Positions 8,685-17,146 of a stretch of 64,000 nt of DNA are shown here, piece after piece. Source of the stretch: Gammaproteobacteria bacterium (GTDB lineage: Bacteria > Pseudomonadota > Gammaproteobacteria > Steroidobacterales > Woeseiaceae); the NCBI GenBank assembly GCA_022600955.1, contig JAHZJK010000001.1, positions 62,001-126,000 on the forward strand. Direction: 5' to 3'. Under the pieces are notes generated by a model that made no database searches, was not told where the DNA came from, and was given only the letters and a program-made list of their open reading frames with translations. The translations under genes and the position numbers were made by a program. Within the stretch, counting starts at the first letter, position 1. Each line of letters opens with the position of its first letter.

Positions 8685-9182
8685 ATGAAAGTACAACAAA
8701 TGATTGATAATAAAGAGAAAACTTCTGTTCTCTTCGTCTGCATGGGCAATATTTGCCGTTCGCCGACGGCGGAAGGCGTGTTCAGGCACTTTGTGAATGA
8801 GGCTGGATTGGCAGAGCAATTCGATATTGATTCCGCAGGCACGCATGCTTACCACGTTGGCGAACCACCGGACCGGCGTGCCGTCGCCGCGGCCGAGCGG
8901 CGTGGCATGTCATTGGCGGACATATTTGCACGCCGCGTTAGCGACGCAGACTTTGAGCGCTTCGACCTGATCATAGCCATGGACACCGACAACAAACAGC
9001 GTCTGATCGATAAGGCGGGCAACGAGCACGCCGCCAAGGTGCGCTTGTTCCTGGAGTACGCAAAGGGGCCGGAAGCCGAGGTCCCTGATCCCTACTATGG
9101 TGGTGCAGCAGGCTTCGAGCGCGTTCTGGATCTTGTGGAAGCAGCATCCCAAGGCTTACTGGCGACGTTAGCTAAACCGTAA
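8685..9182 (+). CDS. low-molecular-weight protein-tyrosine phosphatase
   Basis: 165 residues. The P-loop VCMGNICRSP carries nucleophile Cys19 and Arg25 in the C(X)5R pattern, and the general acid Asp is in the VPDPYYGG motif near the C-terminus. Such enzymes dephosphorylate protein tyrosines, often on exopolysaccharide or arginine kinases; no kinase is nearby. The ATG at 8685 is the first in frame, but the ATG at 8700 is equally possible because neither has a strong ribosome-binding site. In Pseudomonas the homologue lies directly after kdsB; here 3.4 kb separate them. Confidence 0.88.
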   Translation: MKVQQMIDNKEKTSVLFVCMGNICRSPTAEGVFRHFVNEAGLAEQFDIDSAGTHAYHVGEPPDRRAVAAAERRGMSLADIFARRVSDADFERFDLIIAMDTDNKQRLIDKAGNEHAAKVRLFLEYAKGPEAEVPDPYYGGAAGFERVLDLVEAASQGLLATLAKP

Positions 9183-9250
9183 CTCAATGATTTCGTAGCT
9201 AGTTTTCAGCAACCGCGCCGTTTCGCGGTGCAGACGGGGCTATTCCGTAG

Positions 9251-9289
9251 TTGACAGATAATATAGTTGGGGTTAATTTACCCAACTAT
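9251..9289 (+). promoter_or_regulatory. sigma70-type promoter overlapped by an inverted repeat at the DUF6502 start
   Basis: TTGACA (9251-9256), a 17-bp spacer and TAATTT (9274-9279) form a good promoter. A perfect 9-bp inverted repeat, ATAGTTGGG (9263-9271) and CCCAACTAT (9281-9289), separated by 9 bp, straddles the -10 box and runs into the ATG at 9288. A dimeric regulator bound there would block transcription, and the RNA form could hide the start codon. With so short a distance from -10 to ATG the message is nearly leaderless. Confidence 0.6.
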
Positions 9290-10115
9290 GAGCACTGATA
9301 ACAAATCAATTGTCTACTACGTCTGCCGCATCGTGCTGCGGCCACTCGCTTCGATATTGCTGAAATGTGGACTCACGTGGAAGGAGTTCTCCGACATTTC
9401 AAAGTCGGTGTTCGTCGAGGTCGCTAGTGACGAATATGGCATCAACGGACGACCAACGAACGTCTCCAGGGTCTCGATTCTGACAGGGATCAGTCGCAAG
9501 GAGATCAAACGACAACGCGACCTTCTGTGTGGCAATCAGCCTGTAGTCAAAAGCAAAACGACGGATGCGACACGGGTTCTGTCGGGGTGGTTTCAGGATT
9601 CCGACTATATCGACGCCAATGGAGATCCTCGACTGTTGAACGAGAGAGGAGAGGCGCCCAGTTTTGAGTCTCTGTGCGAGCGATACAGCGGTGACATCGC
9701 GGCGCAGACTATGGCGAAAGAGCTGTTACAGACGGAGACGATCGAGCGGGCTCCTGACGGTAATCTGCGCGTCAAACGGCGCTTCTACCAACCGGCAAAA
9801 CATGACGACGAGAATCTCGCATGGGGCGCCGCAATGATCAGAGATGTTGCGGCAACGATGAATAACAACGTGTTCCTGAGTAACGGCGCGCGACCGAGAT
9901 TCGGGCGCAAGGCGGAGACCGTGCGTGTACTTCCGGAGACCGTAATCGAATTCAGAAAATATCTGGACAGCAAGGGCCAGTCGTTCCTCGAAGAGGTTGA
10001 CGGCTGGCTGAATAAACATGAAGCAAGTGATGATACTCGCGAATCAGAATTCGTGCGTCTGGGTGTCGGAATGTTTGCTATTGAGGACGAATTGAGAGAG
10101 GAGAATTTGAAATGA
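9288..10115 (+). CDS. DUF6502 family protein, putative DNA-binding
   Basis: 275 residues from ATG 9288; the frame extends upstream to 9267, but that lies inside the promoter. The N-terminal third (about 15-75) is rich in short helices and reads like a winged-helix module (LTWKEFSDISKSVFVEVA, then NVSRVSILTGISRKEI). The remainder is predicted soluble with no catalytic motif I recognise. I assign DUF6502 from memory of this N-terminus and of its pairing with a DUF5666 gene. The stop overlaps that gene by 4 bp (ATGA at 10112). The palindrome at its own start suggests autoregulation, but that is inference. Confidence 0.65.
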   Translation: MSTDNKSIVYYVCRIVLRPLASILLKCGLTWKEFSDISKSVFVEVASDEYGINGRPTNVSRVSILTGISRKEIKRQRDLLCGNQPVVKSKTTDATRVLSGWFQDSDYIDANGDPRLLNERGEAPSFESLCERYSGDIAAQTMAKELLQTETIERAPDGNLRVKRRFYQPAKHDDENLAWGAAMIRDVAATMNNNVFLSNGARPRFGRKAETVRVLPETVIEFRKYLDSKGQSFLEEVDGWLNKHEASDDTRESEFVRLGVGMFAIEDELREENLK

Positions 10116-11578
10116 GAATTTCAAAAAGCATAGCAGCACTGGCAGCGGTCGTCGCATGCACGATGATCGTTAGTTGCAGTGGCGGTTCTGATACGGTGCC
10201 AGCCCCGGTTGCACCGCCACCGACCGGTGGAATTAGTGGCAACGGGATTGCGATCGGACCGATCAGCAACTTTGGCAGTATTATCGTTAACGGCGTTCGC
10301 TACGAGACCAATGCCGCGACCTTCATGGTCAATGATGTCGCCGCGAACCAGGCTGATCTTAGCGTCGGCCAGGTGGTCACTGTTGTTGGGACGATCGACA
10401 GCAATGGTACAACCGGTAATGCGAACACTGTGACTTTCGATGATGTCGTGAAAGGACCTGTTGATAGCATTGATACTGTCGCAAGCCAGCTCATTGTTCT
10501 TGGGCAGACGGTGCGGGTCAGCCCGGACACATCCTTCGATGATAGTTTTAGTCCGGCATCACTTGATGGTGTGAGCGTTGCACAGATTGTCGAAGTCAGC
10601 GGGCAGTTTGATGCCAATGGTGACATTGTCGCTACGCGTATAGAACCAAAACCGGCAGGAACACAGTTCGAGGTGCACGGAACAGTCAGCGCGCTAAATG
10701 TGGGCAGCATGACTTTTGGCCTGAGCAACCTGGTTGTCGATTACAGCGCGGCAACGCTCGATGATTTTCCATCGGGTCAGATCAGTGACGGCGATTTTGT
10801 TGAGGCAAAGGGAACCACACTGGGCACAAGCGGTGAACTGATTGCCACGCAGGTTGAACTGGAGTCGGCGTTACCAAACACCAATGATGGCGATCGCCTC
10901 GAAATCGAAGGGTTTATCACGCGATTCGCATCGGCCCAGGATTTTGATGTGGCCGGCGTTCCTGTGACCTCTGGTAGTAACACCGTTTTTGAAGGTGGTA
11001 CGTCAGCTGATCTTGGTTTGAATATCAAGGTGGAAGCTGAGGGCAATCTCGATGCGGCCGGAACTCTGGTTGCAACGCGAATCGAAATCCGACGAGCCAA
11101 GGTAGTTCGCGCAACGGCCAATGTCGACTCAGTAGACGCTGCGAATAATTCGCTTGTTGTGCTGGGAGTTACGGTCAGTGTCGATGCACTCACGCGATTG
11201 GAAGACAAGAGTTCCGCGGACGTAGATCCAATGGTGATTTCTGACATCAACGCCGGTGATTACGTTGAAGTACGGGGCGACGAATTCCCAGCCGGTAGCG
11301 GCAATGTTCAAGCAACAATTCTGGAGCGTGAAGATTCGGACACTGAAGCAATATTACAAGGCTTCGTGGAAACAATCAGCGATCCGTCCTACACGGTTCT
11401 CGGTGTTGATATTCAAACGAATGGGGCTACAGTTTTCCGCGACGAAAATGACAGTGTCATTTCCGCCACGGATTTCTTTAACGCCCTGACCGTGAACGCA
11501 CTTGTGAAAGCCAAAGGTTCAGAAGTGTCGGACACGACGATCGCGGCCACCGAGGTGGAATTCGAGCTGGAATTCTAG
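10112..11578 (+). CDS. DUF5666 repeat lipoprotein
   Basis: 488 residues. A lipoprotein signal ends at Cys22 (IVSC), followed by a proline-rich linker and at least six copies of a roughly 65-75-residue beta-rich module. Each contains a line like 'V..V......VLG..V.....T.F......L..G..VEV.G' and ends in VA(T/A).IE. This is the DUF5666 pattern, probably OB-like beta barrels displayed on the periplasmic or outer face of the envelope. The protein is acidic and has no Cys after the lipobox. It is translationally coupled to the DUF6502 gene. Function unknown; ligand binding or a structural envelope role are both possible. Confidence 0.7.
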   Translation: MRISKSIAALAAVVACTMIVSCSGGSDTVPAPVAPPPTGGISGNGIAIGPISNFGSIIVNGVRYETNAATFMVNDVAANQADLSVGQVVTVVGTIDSNGTTGNANTVTFDDVVKGPVDSIDTVASQLIVLGQTVRVSPDTSFDDSFSPASLDGVSVAQIVEVSGQFDANGDIVATRIEPKPAGTQFEVHGTVSALNVGSMTFGLSNLVVDYSAATLDDFPSGQISDGDFVEAKGTTLGTSGELIATQVELESALPNTNDGDRLEIEGFITRFASAQDFDVAGVPVTSGSNTVFEGGTSADLGLNIKVEAEGNLDAAGTLVATRIEIRRAKVVRATANVDSVDAANNSLVVLGVTVSVDALTRLEDKSSADVDPMVISDINAGDYVEVRGDEFPAGSGNVQATILEREDSDTEAILQGFVETISDPSYTVLGVDIQTNGATVFRDENDSVISATDFFNALTVNALVKAKGSEVSDTTIAATEVEFELEF

Positions 11579-11587
11579 GCGCCGCGT

Positions 11588-14254
11588 TTAGTCCTGCTTC
11601 GGTTGCTGGTTGCCGCCGTCTTCCCACGGCAACAGCTTAGAGGCCGGCTTTGCGACTGGCTTGGCTACCTCAACTTTGGCTTCGGCCGCGGGTTTCGCGT
11701 CCGGAGCCTTTTTGTCTGCTTTCGGCGCGGGCGGAATTTTGTATGAACCCGTGGCATCAGTTTTTGGCGAGTCCGCCGCGCGTTCCGCATCGGTACGTAC
11801 TTTTGGCGGTCCATCCGATTTCGGTTTCGCAACGCGCGCAGGTTTTGCTTCGGCTGGTTTCTTCTCCGCTTTCGGCTTAGAGTCCACGGGCTTTGCATCG
11901 GCCGGTTTCTGCTCAGGTTTCGGCTTAGCGTCCACGGGCTTTGCATCGGCCGGTTTCTGCTCAGGTTTCGGCTTGACGTCTACAGGCTTTGCTTCTGCTG
12001 ACTTCTGCTCGGACTTTGGCTTCGCGTCGCCAGCCCCGGACTCAGGTGCTTTCTGCTCCTGTATTGGTTTGTCCAGCTTGGGCTTTTCCTGGCGTGGCTT
12101 ACGTTCGCGTTTCGGTTGCTCCTGCTTCTGAGCATCCTGCTTAGGTTGTTGCTCCTGTTTGGACGCGTCAGCCTTGGGCTGCTGATTCTGCGCCCCCTGA
12201 TTGTTCTGCTGCTGATCTGTAGCCTGCTCAGGCTTATCAGCATTGCTGCGCCGGCGGCGTCGTCCGCCGCGACTGCGACGGCTGCGAGTACGCTTTGTTT
12301 CGCCTTTTGCCTCGTCAGACTGTTGCGCCTGCTGCTGTTTCTGATCCTGCTTCGGTTTTTGCTTCTGCGAAGAATCCTGCTGCGCCTGCTTTCTGTTCTG
12401 CTGTTTCTGTGGCGCTTTCTTCTTGGTCTTCTTACGTTGCTGACCGCGCTTGTCACCGCCCTGGGCATTCTTGCGGTTGTCGCCTCGCTTGCGAGATTGC
12501 TGCGACCGGCCACCACGCGTGTTTCTCGTGTTCTTACCACGTCGCTGCTGCGATCGCTTCTTCTCGTCGTCGTCTTCACCGACACCGAACCATCCAAGAA
12601 TGGTTGCGATGAGACCTTTGCCTTTAGGCTCCTGGCGTTTCGGCGCTGGCGTTGACGGTTTCAAGGTTCCAACGGCGGCCGGCTCGGCGCCTTTGCGTTC
12701 GAGAATGGCCTGCGGCGATTCCGGCTCCGGCGCGGCTTCAGCCAGCGAGTAACTGACGCCAGCGTTTTCGGCCAGCTCGGTCTGGTCATCACGGACCCTG
12801 CGTACATCGTAGTGCGGTGTTTCAAGTGCCGAGTTCGCCACGAGTACGACCTGTGTATCGTTGCGGCTTTCGAGATTTTGCACCCAGTCACGTTTCTCGT
12901 TCAGCAGATAAGTCGCAACTTCGACCGGCAGCTGAGCGATAACCTTCGCGGTACGTTCCTTGCGGGCTTCTTCGCCGATAATGCGCAGAATCGCAAGTGC
13001 CAGCGATTCGGTACCGCGGATCGTGCCGAAACCCGTGCAACGCGGACACGTCTTGTAAGCCGACTCGCCGATTGACGGGCGCAGGCGTTGACGTGACATT
13101 TCAAGCAGGCCGAATCGACTGATCTTGCCAATCTGGACTCGCGCCCGATCCTGACGCACAGCATCACGAAGGCGATTTTCAACATCGCGCTGGTGCTTTT
13201 GCGGCCCCATGTCGATGAAGTCGATAACGATCAGACCACCGAGATCGCGAATACGAAGCTGACGTGCAACTTCTTCTGCGGCCTCGAGGTTGGTATTGAG
13301 TGCGGTCGCCTCGATGTCACCACCTTTGGTGGCGCGAGCCGAGTTGATGTCGATCGACACCATCGCTTCAGTGTGATCAATGACGATACTGCCGCCGGAT
13401 GGCAGCGTTACGTTGTGCGCGAAAGCGGATTCAATCTGGGATTCGATCTGGAAGCGTGTAAACAACGGCACCGGATCGACGTAGTGCTTCAGCTTTTTGA
13501 TGTTGTGCGGCATCGTCTGCTGAACGTGTTCGAGCGCGTCTTTATAAGTCGCTTCGTCATCGATCAGGATTTCGCCAATTTCATTCGTCAGGTAATCGCG
13601 CAGTGCACGTACGACTGAGTCGCTTTCCCGGTAGAGGAGAAACGGCGAGGGGCGTTCCAGCACAACGTTCAGGATGGCGGTCCAGACGGTGAGCAGGTTT
13701 TCCAGATCCCAGGCGAGTTCCTCGGCACTGCGATCGATACCTGCTGTACGCAGAATAACGCTCATGCCATCGGGCACAATGACGTCATTGAGTGACTGTC
13801 GCGCGTCGTCGCGATCAGCACCGGTGATACGTCGTGAAACGCCACCAGAGCGGTCTTTATTCGGCTTCAGAACAATGAAGCGGCCGGCGAGGCTGACAAA
13901 CGTGGTCAGTGCGGCGCCTTTATTGCCACGTTCTTCCTTGTCGACCTGGACGACAATGTCCTGGCCTTCTTTTAGAACGTCTCTGATATTGGGCTTGCCG
14001 CCGGATTTGTTTTCCTTGACGAAGTACTCGCTGGAAATTTCCTTCATCGGCAGGAAGCCGTGGCGTTCGGCGCCGTAGTCTACAAACGCGGCTTCGAGGC
14101 TGGGCTCGACGCGCGTGATTTTACCTTTGTATATGTTGGCTTTTTTGCGTTCGCTAGCCGGGGCTTCGATATTGAGGTCGTATAGGCGCTGGCCGTCGAC
14201 CATCGCCATGCGCAACTCTTCTTCTTGAGTTGCATTGATTAGCATTCTTTTCAT
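11588..14254 (-). CDS. rne: ribonuclease E
   Basis: 888 residues. The N-terminal catalytic half is very close to Escherichia coli RNase E: the start MKRMLINATQ, an S1 domain (about 35-125), the metal-binding Asp302 and Asp345 (VSIDINS, VIDFIDM) and the zinc-link CPRC (403-406). The C-terminal part (about 510-888) is low-complexity, first Arg/Gln/Lys-rich (RNA-binding-like), then Pro/Lys/Ala-rich with a 16-residue tandem repeat. It is the expected disordered degradosome scaffold. RNase E starts most mRNA decay and processes rRNA and tRNA. A TAGGA site precedes the ATG. A leader of about 300 nt separates it from a promoter near 14562-14589, compatible with autoregulation. Confidence 0.97.
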   Translation of the reverse strand: MKRMLINATQEEELRMAMVDGQRLYDLNIEAPASERKKANIYKGKITRVEPSLEAAFVDYGAERHGFLPMKEISSEYFVKENKSGGKPNIRDVLKEGQDIVVQVDKEERGNKGAALTTFVSLAGRFIVLKPNKDRSGGVSRRITGADRDDARQSLNDVIVPDGMSVILRTAGIDRSAEELAWDLENLLTVWTAILNVVLERPSPFLLYRESDSVVRALRDYLTNEIGEILIDDEATYKDALEHVQQTMPHNIKKLKHYVDPVPLFTRFQIESQIESAFAHNVTLPSGGSIVIDHTEAMVSIDINSARATKGGDIEATALNTNLEAAEEVARQLRIRDLGGLIVIDFIDMGPQKHQRDVENRLRDAVRQDRARVQIGKISRFGLLEMSRQRLRPSIGESAYKTCPRCTGFGTIRGTESLALAILRIIGEEARKERTAKVIAQLPVEVATYLLNEKRDWVQNLESRNDTQVVLVANSALETPHYDVRRVRDDQTELAENAGVSYSLAEAAPEPESPQAILERKGAEPAAVGTLKPSTPAPKRQEPKGKGLIATILGWFGVGEDDDEKKRSQQRRGKNTRNTRGGRSQQSRKRGDNRKNAQGGDKRGQQRKKTKKKAPQKQQNRKQAQQDSSQKQKPKQDQKQQQAQQSDEAKGETKRTRSRRSRGGRRRRRSNADKPEQATDQQQNNQGAQNQQPKADASKQEQQPKQDAQKQEQPKRERKPRQEKPKLDKPIQEQKAPESGAGDAKPKSEQKSAEAKPVDVKPKPEQKPADAKPVDAKPKPEQKPADAKPVDSKPKAEKKPAEAKPARVAKPKSDGPPKVRTDAERAADSPKTDATGSYKIPPAPKADKKAPDAKPAAEAKVEVAKPVAKPASKLLPWEDGGNQQPKQD
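11835..12026 (-). repeat. 48-bp in-frame tandem repeat in the RNase E tail
   Basis: Units 11883-11930 and 11931-11978 are almost identical; 11979-12026 and 11835-11882 are diverged copies. Each unit encodes 16 residues of the form KPVDAKPKPEQKPADA. The 48-bp length keeps the frame, so copy number can vary between strains without breaking the protein. Confidence 0.8.
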
Positions 14255-14555
14255 GTTGTCCTACTTGAATAGTGGAGGACAGCAGATCGGGGGTTTGCGC
14301 CGGGCTGGCAGAGGGGAGGTCACGCAAAGGAACGCGGCGCCGGATTGCGCCGTCGATTATGTGTATCACTTCGTCCCGGGCCTGGCTAAGTAATGCCAGT
14401 GCCCATAAAAAAATCAGCATGATTTCCCTGCGGCCTTGCCGCTTTGGCGCTAGCCGGAATCCGGTCTTGCTGCCTTCTGAAATCAGGTCTCGCAGGTTGC
14501 GAGACCAAAAAAAAGTCGTTTTAGGAGCCCCGGCTGGTATGCCGGAACGTCGCTG
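14255..14555 (-). promoter_or_regulatory. long rne 5' leader with U-tract and hairpin
   Basis: From the likely start site near 14555 to the rne ATG there are about 300 nt without a supportable gene. Read on the minus strand it begins close to a U8 tract (A8 at 14507-14514) followed at once by a perfect 9-bp hairpin (stem GGTCTCGCA, 14486-14506, 3-nt loop). Because the U tract precedes the hairpin it is not an intrinsic terminator. E. coli rne has a leader of similar length whose structured elements let RNase E cut its own message; this is the probable counterpart. Confidence 0.5.
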
Positions 14556-14561
14556 AGCGGT

Positions 14562-14589
14562 AATATAGCACACCGCAACACCACTTCAA
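14562..14589 (-). promoter_or_regulatory. putative rne promoter
   Basis: On the minus strand TTGAAG (14589-14584), a 16-bp spacer and TATATT (14567-14562), with TG one base before the -10 (extended -10). It lies between the divergent rne and rluC genes and points at rne. Confidence 0.5.
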
Positions 14590-14599
14590 GTGATTGATC

Positions 14600-15607
14600 A
14601 TGCAAGAAAAGCCTTCCAAAGGCACGAAACCGGCTGAATCTGACGGCACGCAGATGACCAAGGTGAGGAAAGTCAGCATCGATGCTGAAAGAGCCGGGCA
14701 GCGGATCGACAATTTTCTGCGTGGAGAGCTGCCTGGCGTGCCAAAAGGGCGGCTTTATCGCCTGCTGCGACGGGGTGAGGTGCGCGTCAATGGTGGCCGG
14801 GTCAAGGCCGAGCACAAGCTGCAGGAGGGTGACGAGGTGCGTATCCCGCCGGCACGTATTCGTGCCGAGGGCGCTCCGCCGGCGGAAAATCTCGCGGCCA
14901 GGATTCTCGATACGATCATTTATGAGGACAAGCGTCTGCTGGTCGTCAACAAGCCCTCCGGTATTGCGGTACACGGTGGCAGTGGCGTGAGCCACGGCGT
15001 CATCGAGCTGATGCGGCATGCCAGGCCAGAGCTCAAAGACCTTTCCCTGGTGCACCGCATCGACCGTGAGACCTCAGGGTGTCTCGTGATGGCCAAACGC
15101 CGCAGTGCGCTCCGCGAACTGCACGAACGGTTTCGCGAGGGCAAGGTAGAGAAGAACTACATGGCACTGGTCGTTGGCGACTGGCAGTTTGGAGATCAGT
15201 TGATCGACGCGCCGTTGTATGTGCAGCACCGAAAGAACGGTGAGCGGCATGTCATTGTTAATCACAAGGGTAAGTCGGCACAGACCCGCGTGCGGTTATC
15301 ACGGTCGTACGGCGCATACAGCCTGCTGCAATGCACCCCGATTACTGGCCGTACGCACCAGATTCGCGTGCATCTTGAGCACGCAGAGCATCCGATCGCG
15401 GGCGATGAGCGCTACGGCGACGACGACGCCAACAAGAAAGCCAGGAAACTGGGGCTAAAGCGCCTTTTTCTGCATGCCCAGTCGATTGCTTTTGTCGATG
15501 ACAGTCACAACGATCTGCATTTCACGGCCCCGCTGGCCGATGACCTGGAGCGTTTTCTCAGTAATGGCGTCATGAAGGCGCGGCGCCCTCGTCAGGGGAT
15601 CAGGTAG
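14600..15607 (+). CDS. rluC: 23S rRNA pseudouridine synthase RluC
   Basis: 335 residues. An S4 RNA-binding domain (about 23-85) is followed by the RluA-type catalytic domain with Asp155 in HRIDRETSG. The order rne-rluC (divergent) is typical of gammaproteobacteria and supports RluC over RluD or RluA. ATG 14600 is used; TTG 14594 just upstream and ATG 14654 just before the S4 domain are alternatives. The 3' end overlaps the convergent maf gene by 16 bp. Confidence 0.93.
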   Translation: MQEKPSKGTKPAESDGTQMTKVRKVSIDAERAGQRIDNFLRGELPGVPKGRLYRLLRRGEVRVNGGRVKAEHKLQEGDEVRIPPARIRAEGAPPAENLAARILDTIIYEDKRLLVVNKPSGIAVHGGSGVSHGVIELMRHARPELKDLSLVHRIDRETSGCLVMAKRRSALRELHERFREGKVEKNYMALVVGDWQFGDQLIDAPLYVQHRKNGERHVIVNHKGKSAQTRVRLSRSYGAYSLLQCTPITGRTHQIRVHLEHAEHPIAGDERYGDDDANKKARKLGLKRLFLHAQSIAFVDDSHNDLHFTAPLADDLERFLSNGVMKARRPRQGIR

Positions 15608-16185
15608 CCCAGCTCAAGCAAGCGGTCTGATACCCAGATCATCGGCAGGCCGATCAATGCGGTCGGGTCGTCCGTGTTGACCGATTCGAACAAGACGAAA
15701 CCAGCACCCTCGATCTTGAAGCTGCCCGCACAATCATAGGGCTCGTCCAGGCGCAGGTACGCCTCTGCATGGCGGCGGTCGAATTGCCGAAACCGGACCG
15801 TCGTCTTGTCGACATGTTCGTGGCGGGTGCGTCCAACCGGGTCCAGTATGCAGACTGCTGTCATGAATGTTACGGCCTTGCCGGATGCGGCCAGCAGCTG
15901 CTCAATCGCATTCTTGTGGTCGCCCGGCTTACCCAAAACCCTGTCTTCGAGTACCGCGAGCTGATCTGCACCAATGACGAGTGCCTCACGTGAGGTGCTG
16001 GCGATGGCTTCAGCTTTCTTGCGTGCCAGGTGGGAGGCCAGTGCCTCCGGTTCGAGGCCCTCCTTATTAGTCTCGTCGACGTCCGGGGAGATAGCCTCGA
16101 ACTGCTCCAGGAAACGGTCCAGCAAACCGCGCCGGTACTCCGAAGAGGAGGCCAGGATGATCGGCGGTGAAGTTGGGTTTTGCAT
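15592..16185 (-). CDS. maf: Maf/YceF nucleoside triphosphate pyrophosphatase
   Basis: 197 residues. The N-terminal ILASSSEYRR and the VIGADQ motif are Maf hallmarks. The place beside yceD-rpmF-plsX suggests the YceF branch, which hydrolyses 7-methyl-GTP, presumably clearing modified nucleotides from the pool. It overlaps the end of rluC tail to tail. Confidence 0.9.
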   Translation of the reverse strand: MQNPTSPPIILASSSEYRRGLLDRFLEQFEAISPDVDETNKEGLEPEALASHLARKKAEAIASTSREALVIGADQLAVLEDRVLGKPGDHKNAIEQLLAASGKAVTFMTAVCILDPVGRTRHEHVDKTTVRFRQFDRRHAEAYLRLDEPYDCAGSFKIEGAGFVLFESVNTDDPTALIGLPMIWVSDRLLELGYLIP

Positions 16186-16278
16186 ATGTAAATCATAACC
16201 TTAAGCTTGGGACGGAGGAGTTTACCCGGTTTGCTGGCTGGCGCGGATAGTTTTCTGGGAAACGATTGTCGTAAGCCT

Positions 16279-16307
16279 TTGACACTAGCGGCGTGGGTCC
16301 TTATCAT
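16279..16307 (+). promoter_or_regulatory. strong sigma70-type promoter of yceD-rpmF
   Basis: TTGACA (16279-16284), exactly 17 bp, TATCAT (16302-16307). A start site about 7 nt downstream would fall near 16314, only a few bases before the yceD ATG at 16317, giving a nearly leaderless mRNA. This also rules out the in-frame GTG at 16293 as start. Confidence 0.65.
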
Positions 16308-16316
16308 GCGCGCGCC

Positions 16317-16871
16317 ATGGGCAATCCTCTGCGAGAACGACGAACCGCCGCCGAATGGGCGTCGAGTTCTCAAGTTATTGAAATAGCTGAGAAAATTAGC
16401 TCTTTCGATGATCTTGTCGAGATCGTGGAAGCGGATCTGGCTGCGCTCGACGCTGAGAAAATACCCTCGGCGTGGCGCGAAAGTCCGATTCGAGGTGAAT
16501 TGCAGTTCGAATTCGCCGATAGTGATCAGCCTGTTGCCACGATGAGTGGTCACGTGAGCGTAGATGTTGATGCAGTCTGTCAGCGCTGCCTTGAGCCGTT
16601 CCAGCTGAGGCTGGAGATTGAGCCACGACTGCTGCTGTTAGGGCAGCAGGAAGAGGCAGAGGGCTATGACGACTTTGAGGTCTGGGAGCTTGAAGAAAGT
16701 GCTTTCAGGCCGGCTGATGCGGTACAGGAGATGTTGATCATGGCGCTGCCGTTTGCAGCGATGCACGACAACATGGCGGAGTGCAAAGCGTTTTCGACAG
16801 AGGACGAAGTTGCAGAGAAAATGACAACACCGTTTGCAGACTTACGTTCGCAAATGAAACAGAATCAATAG
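16317..16871 (+). CDS. yceD: YceD family protein (DUF177), 23S rRNA accumulation factor
   Basis: 184 residues, acidic, with the conserved CQRCLEPF motif in the middle. YceD proteins are needed for normal 23S rRNA levels and lie upstream of rpmF almost everywhere, as here (rpmF starts 38 bp later). The start at ATG 16317 is forced by the promoter just upstream. Confidence 0.9.
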   Translation: MGNPLRERRTAAEWASSSQVIEIAEKISSFDDLVEIVEADLAALDAEKIPSAWRESPIRGELQFEFADSDQPVATMSGHVSVDVDAVCQRCLEPFQLRLEIEPRLLLLGQQEEAEGYDDFEVWELEESAFRPADAVQEMLIMALPFAAMHDNMAECKAFSTEDEVAEKMTTPFADLRSQMKQNQ

Positions 16872-16908
16872 GACGCGCAGGAGTTCGCGTGTCTAGAGGA
16901 GCAGGAAA

Positions 16909-17103
16909 ATGGCAGTTCAAAAAAGTCGCAGGACGCCTTCAACACGTGGCATGCGTCGTTCGCATGACAAGCTGAAAAACGCAGCATTGTCAGTTGACCC
17001 GACGTCCGGTGAAACGCATTTGCGTCACCGTGTAACACCAGACGGTTTCTACCGTGGTGTTCAGGTTGTAAAGCAGCCTGAAGTCGAAGTAGACGACGAG
17101 TAA
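16909..17103 (+). CDS. rpmF: 50S ribosomal protein L32
   Basis: 64 residues: [20 protein letters not shown], then [15 protein letters not shown] and GFYRG, the full bL32 pattern without the zinc-binding cysteines. An acidic tail (EVEVDDE) extends a few residues past the E. coli protein. AGGAG lies upstream of the ATG. Confidence 0.97.
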   Translation: MAVQKSRRTPSTRGMRRSHDKLKNAALSVDPTSGETHLRHRVTPDGFYRGVQVVKQPEVEVDDE

Positions 17104-17112
17104 GCATCCCCT

Positions 17113-17144
17113 AAAGGGCCAGGCAAAGTGACTGGCCTTTCATT
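17113..17144 (+). terminator. hairpin with T-rich tail between rpmF and plsX
   Basis: GGCCAG (17117-17122), a 9-nt loop, CTGGCC (17132-17137), then TTTCATTT. The stem can extend through an AAAGG/CCTTT pairing with one bulged G. It looks like an intrinsic terminator or attenuator that would make rpmF mRNA much more abundant than plsX. Confidence 0.55.
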
Positions 17145-17146
17145 TG

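Noticed and set aside
9212..9229. ACCGCG...CGCGGT hairpin after the phosphatase gene
   Set aside because: Six-bp stem with no T-run on either strand; too weak to call a terminator.
11610..12655. Plus-strand ORFs rich in Ser/Phe/Leu opposite the RNase E tail
   Set aside because: Produced by the low-complexity Lys/Pro/Gln/Ala coding sequence on the other strand.
14272..14573. Two opposing ORFs of 94 and 139 codons in the rne leader
   Set aside because: No ribosome-binding site or family similarity; lies within the rne leader.
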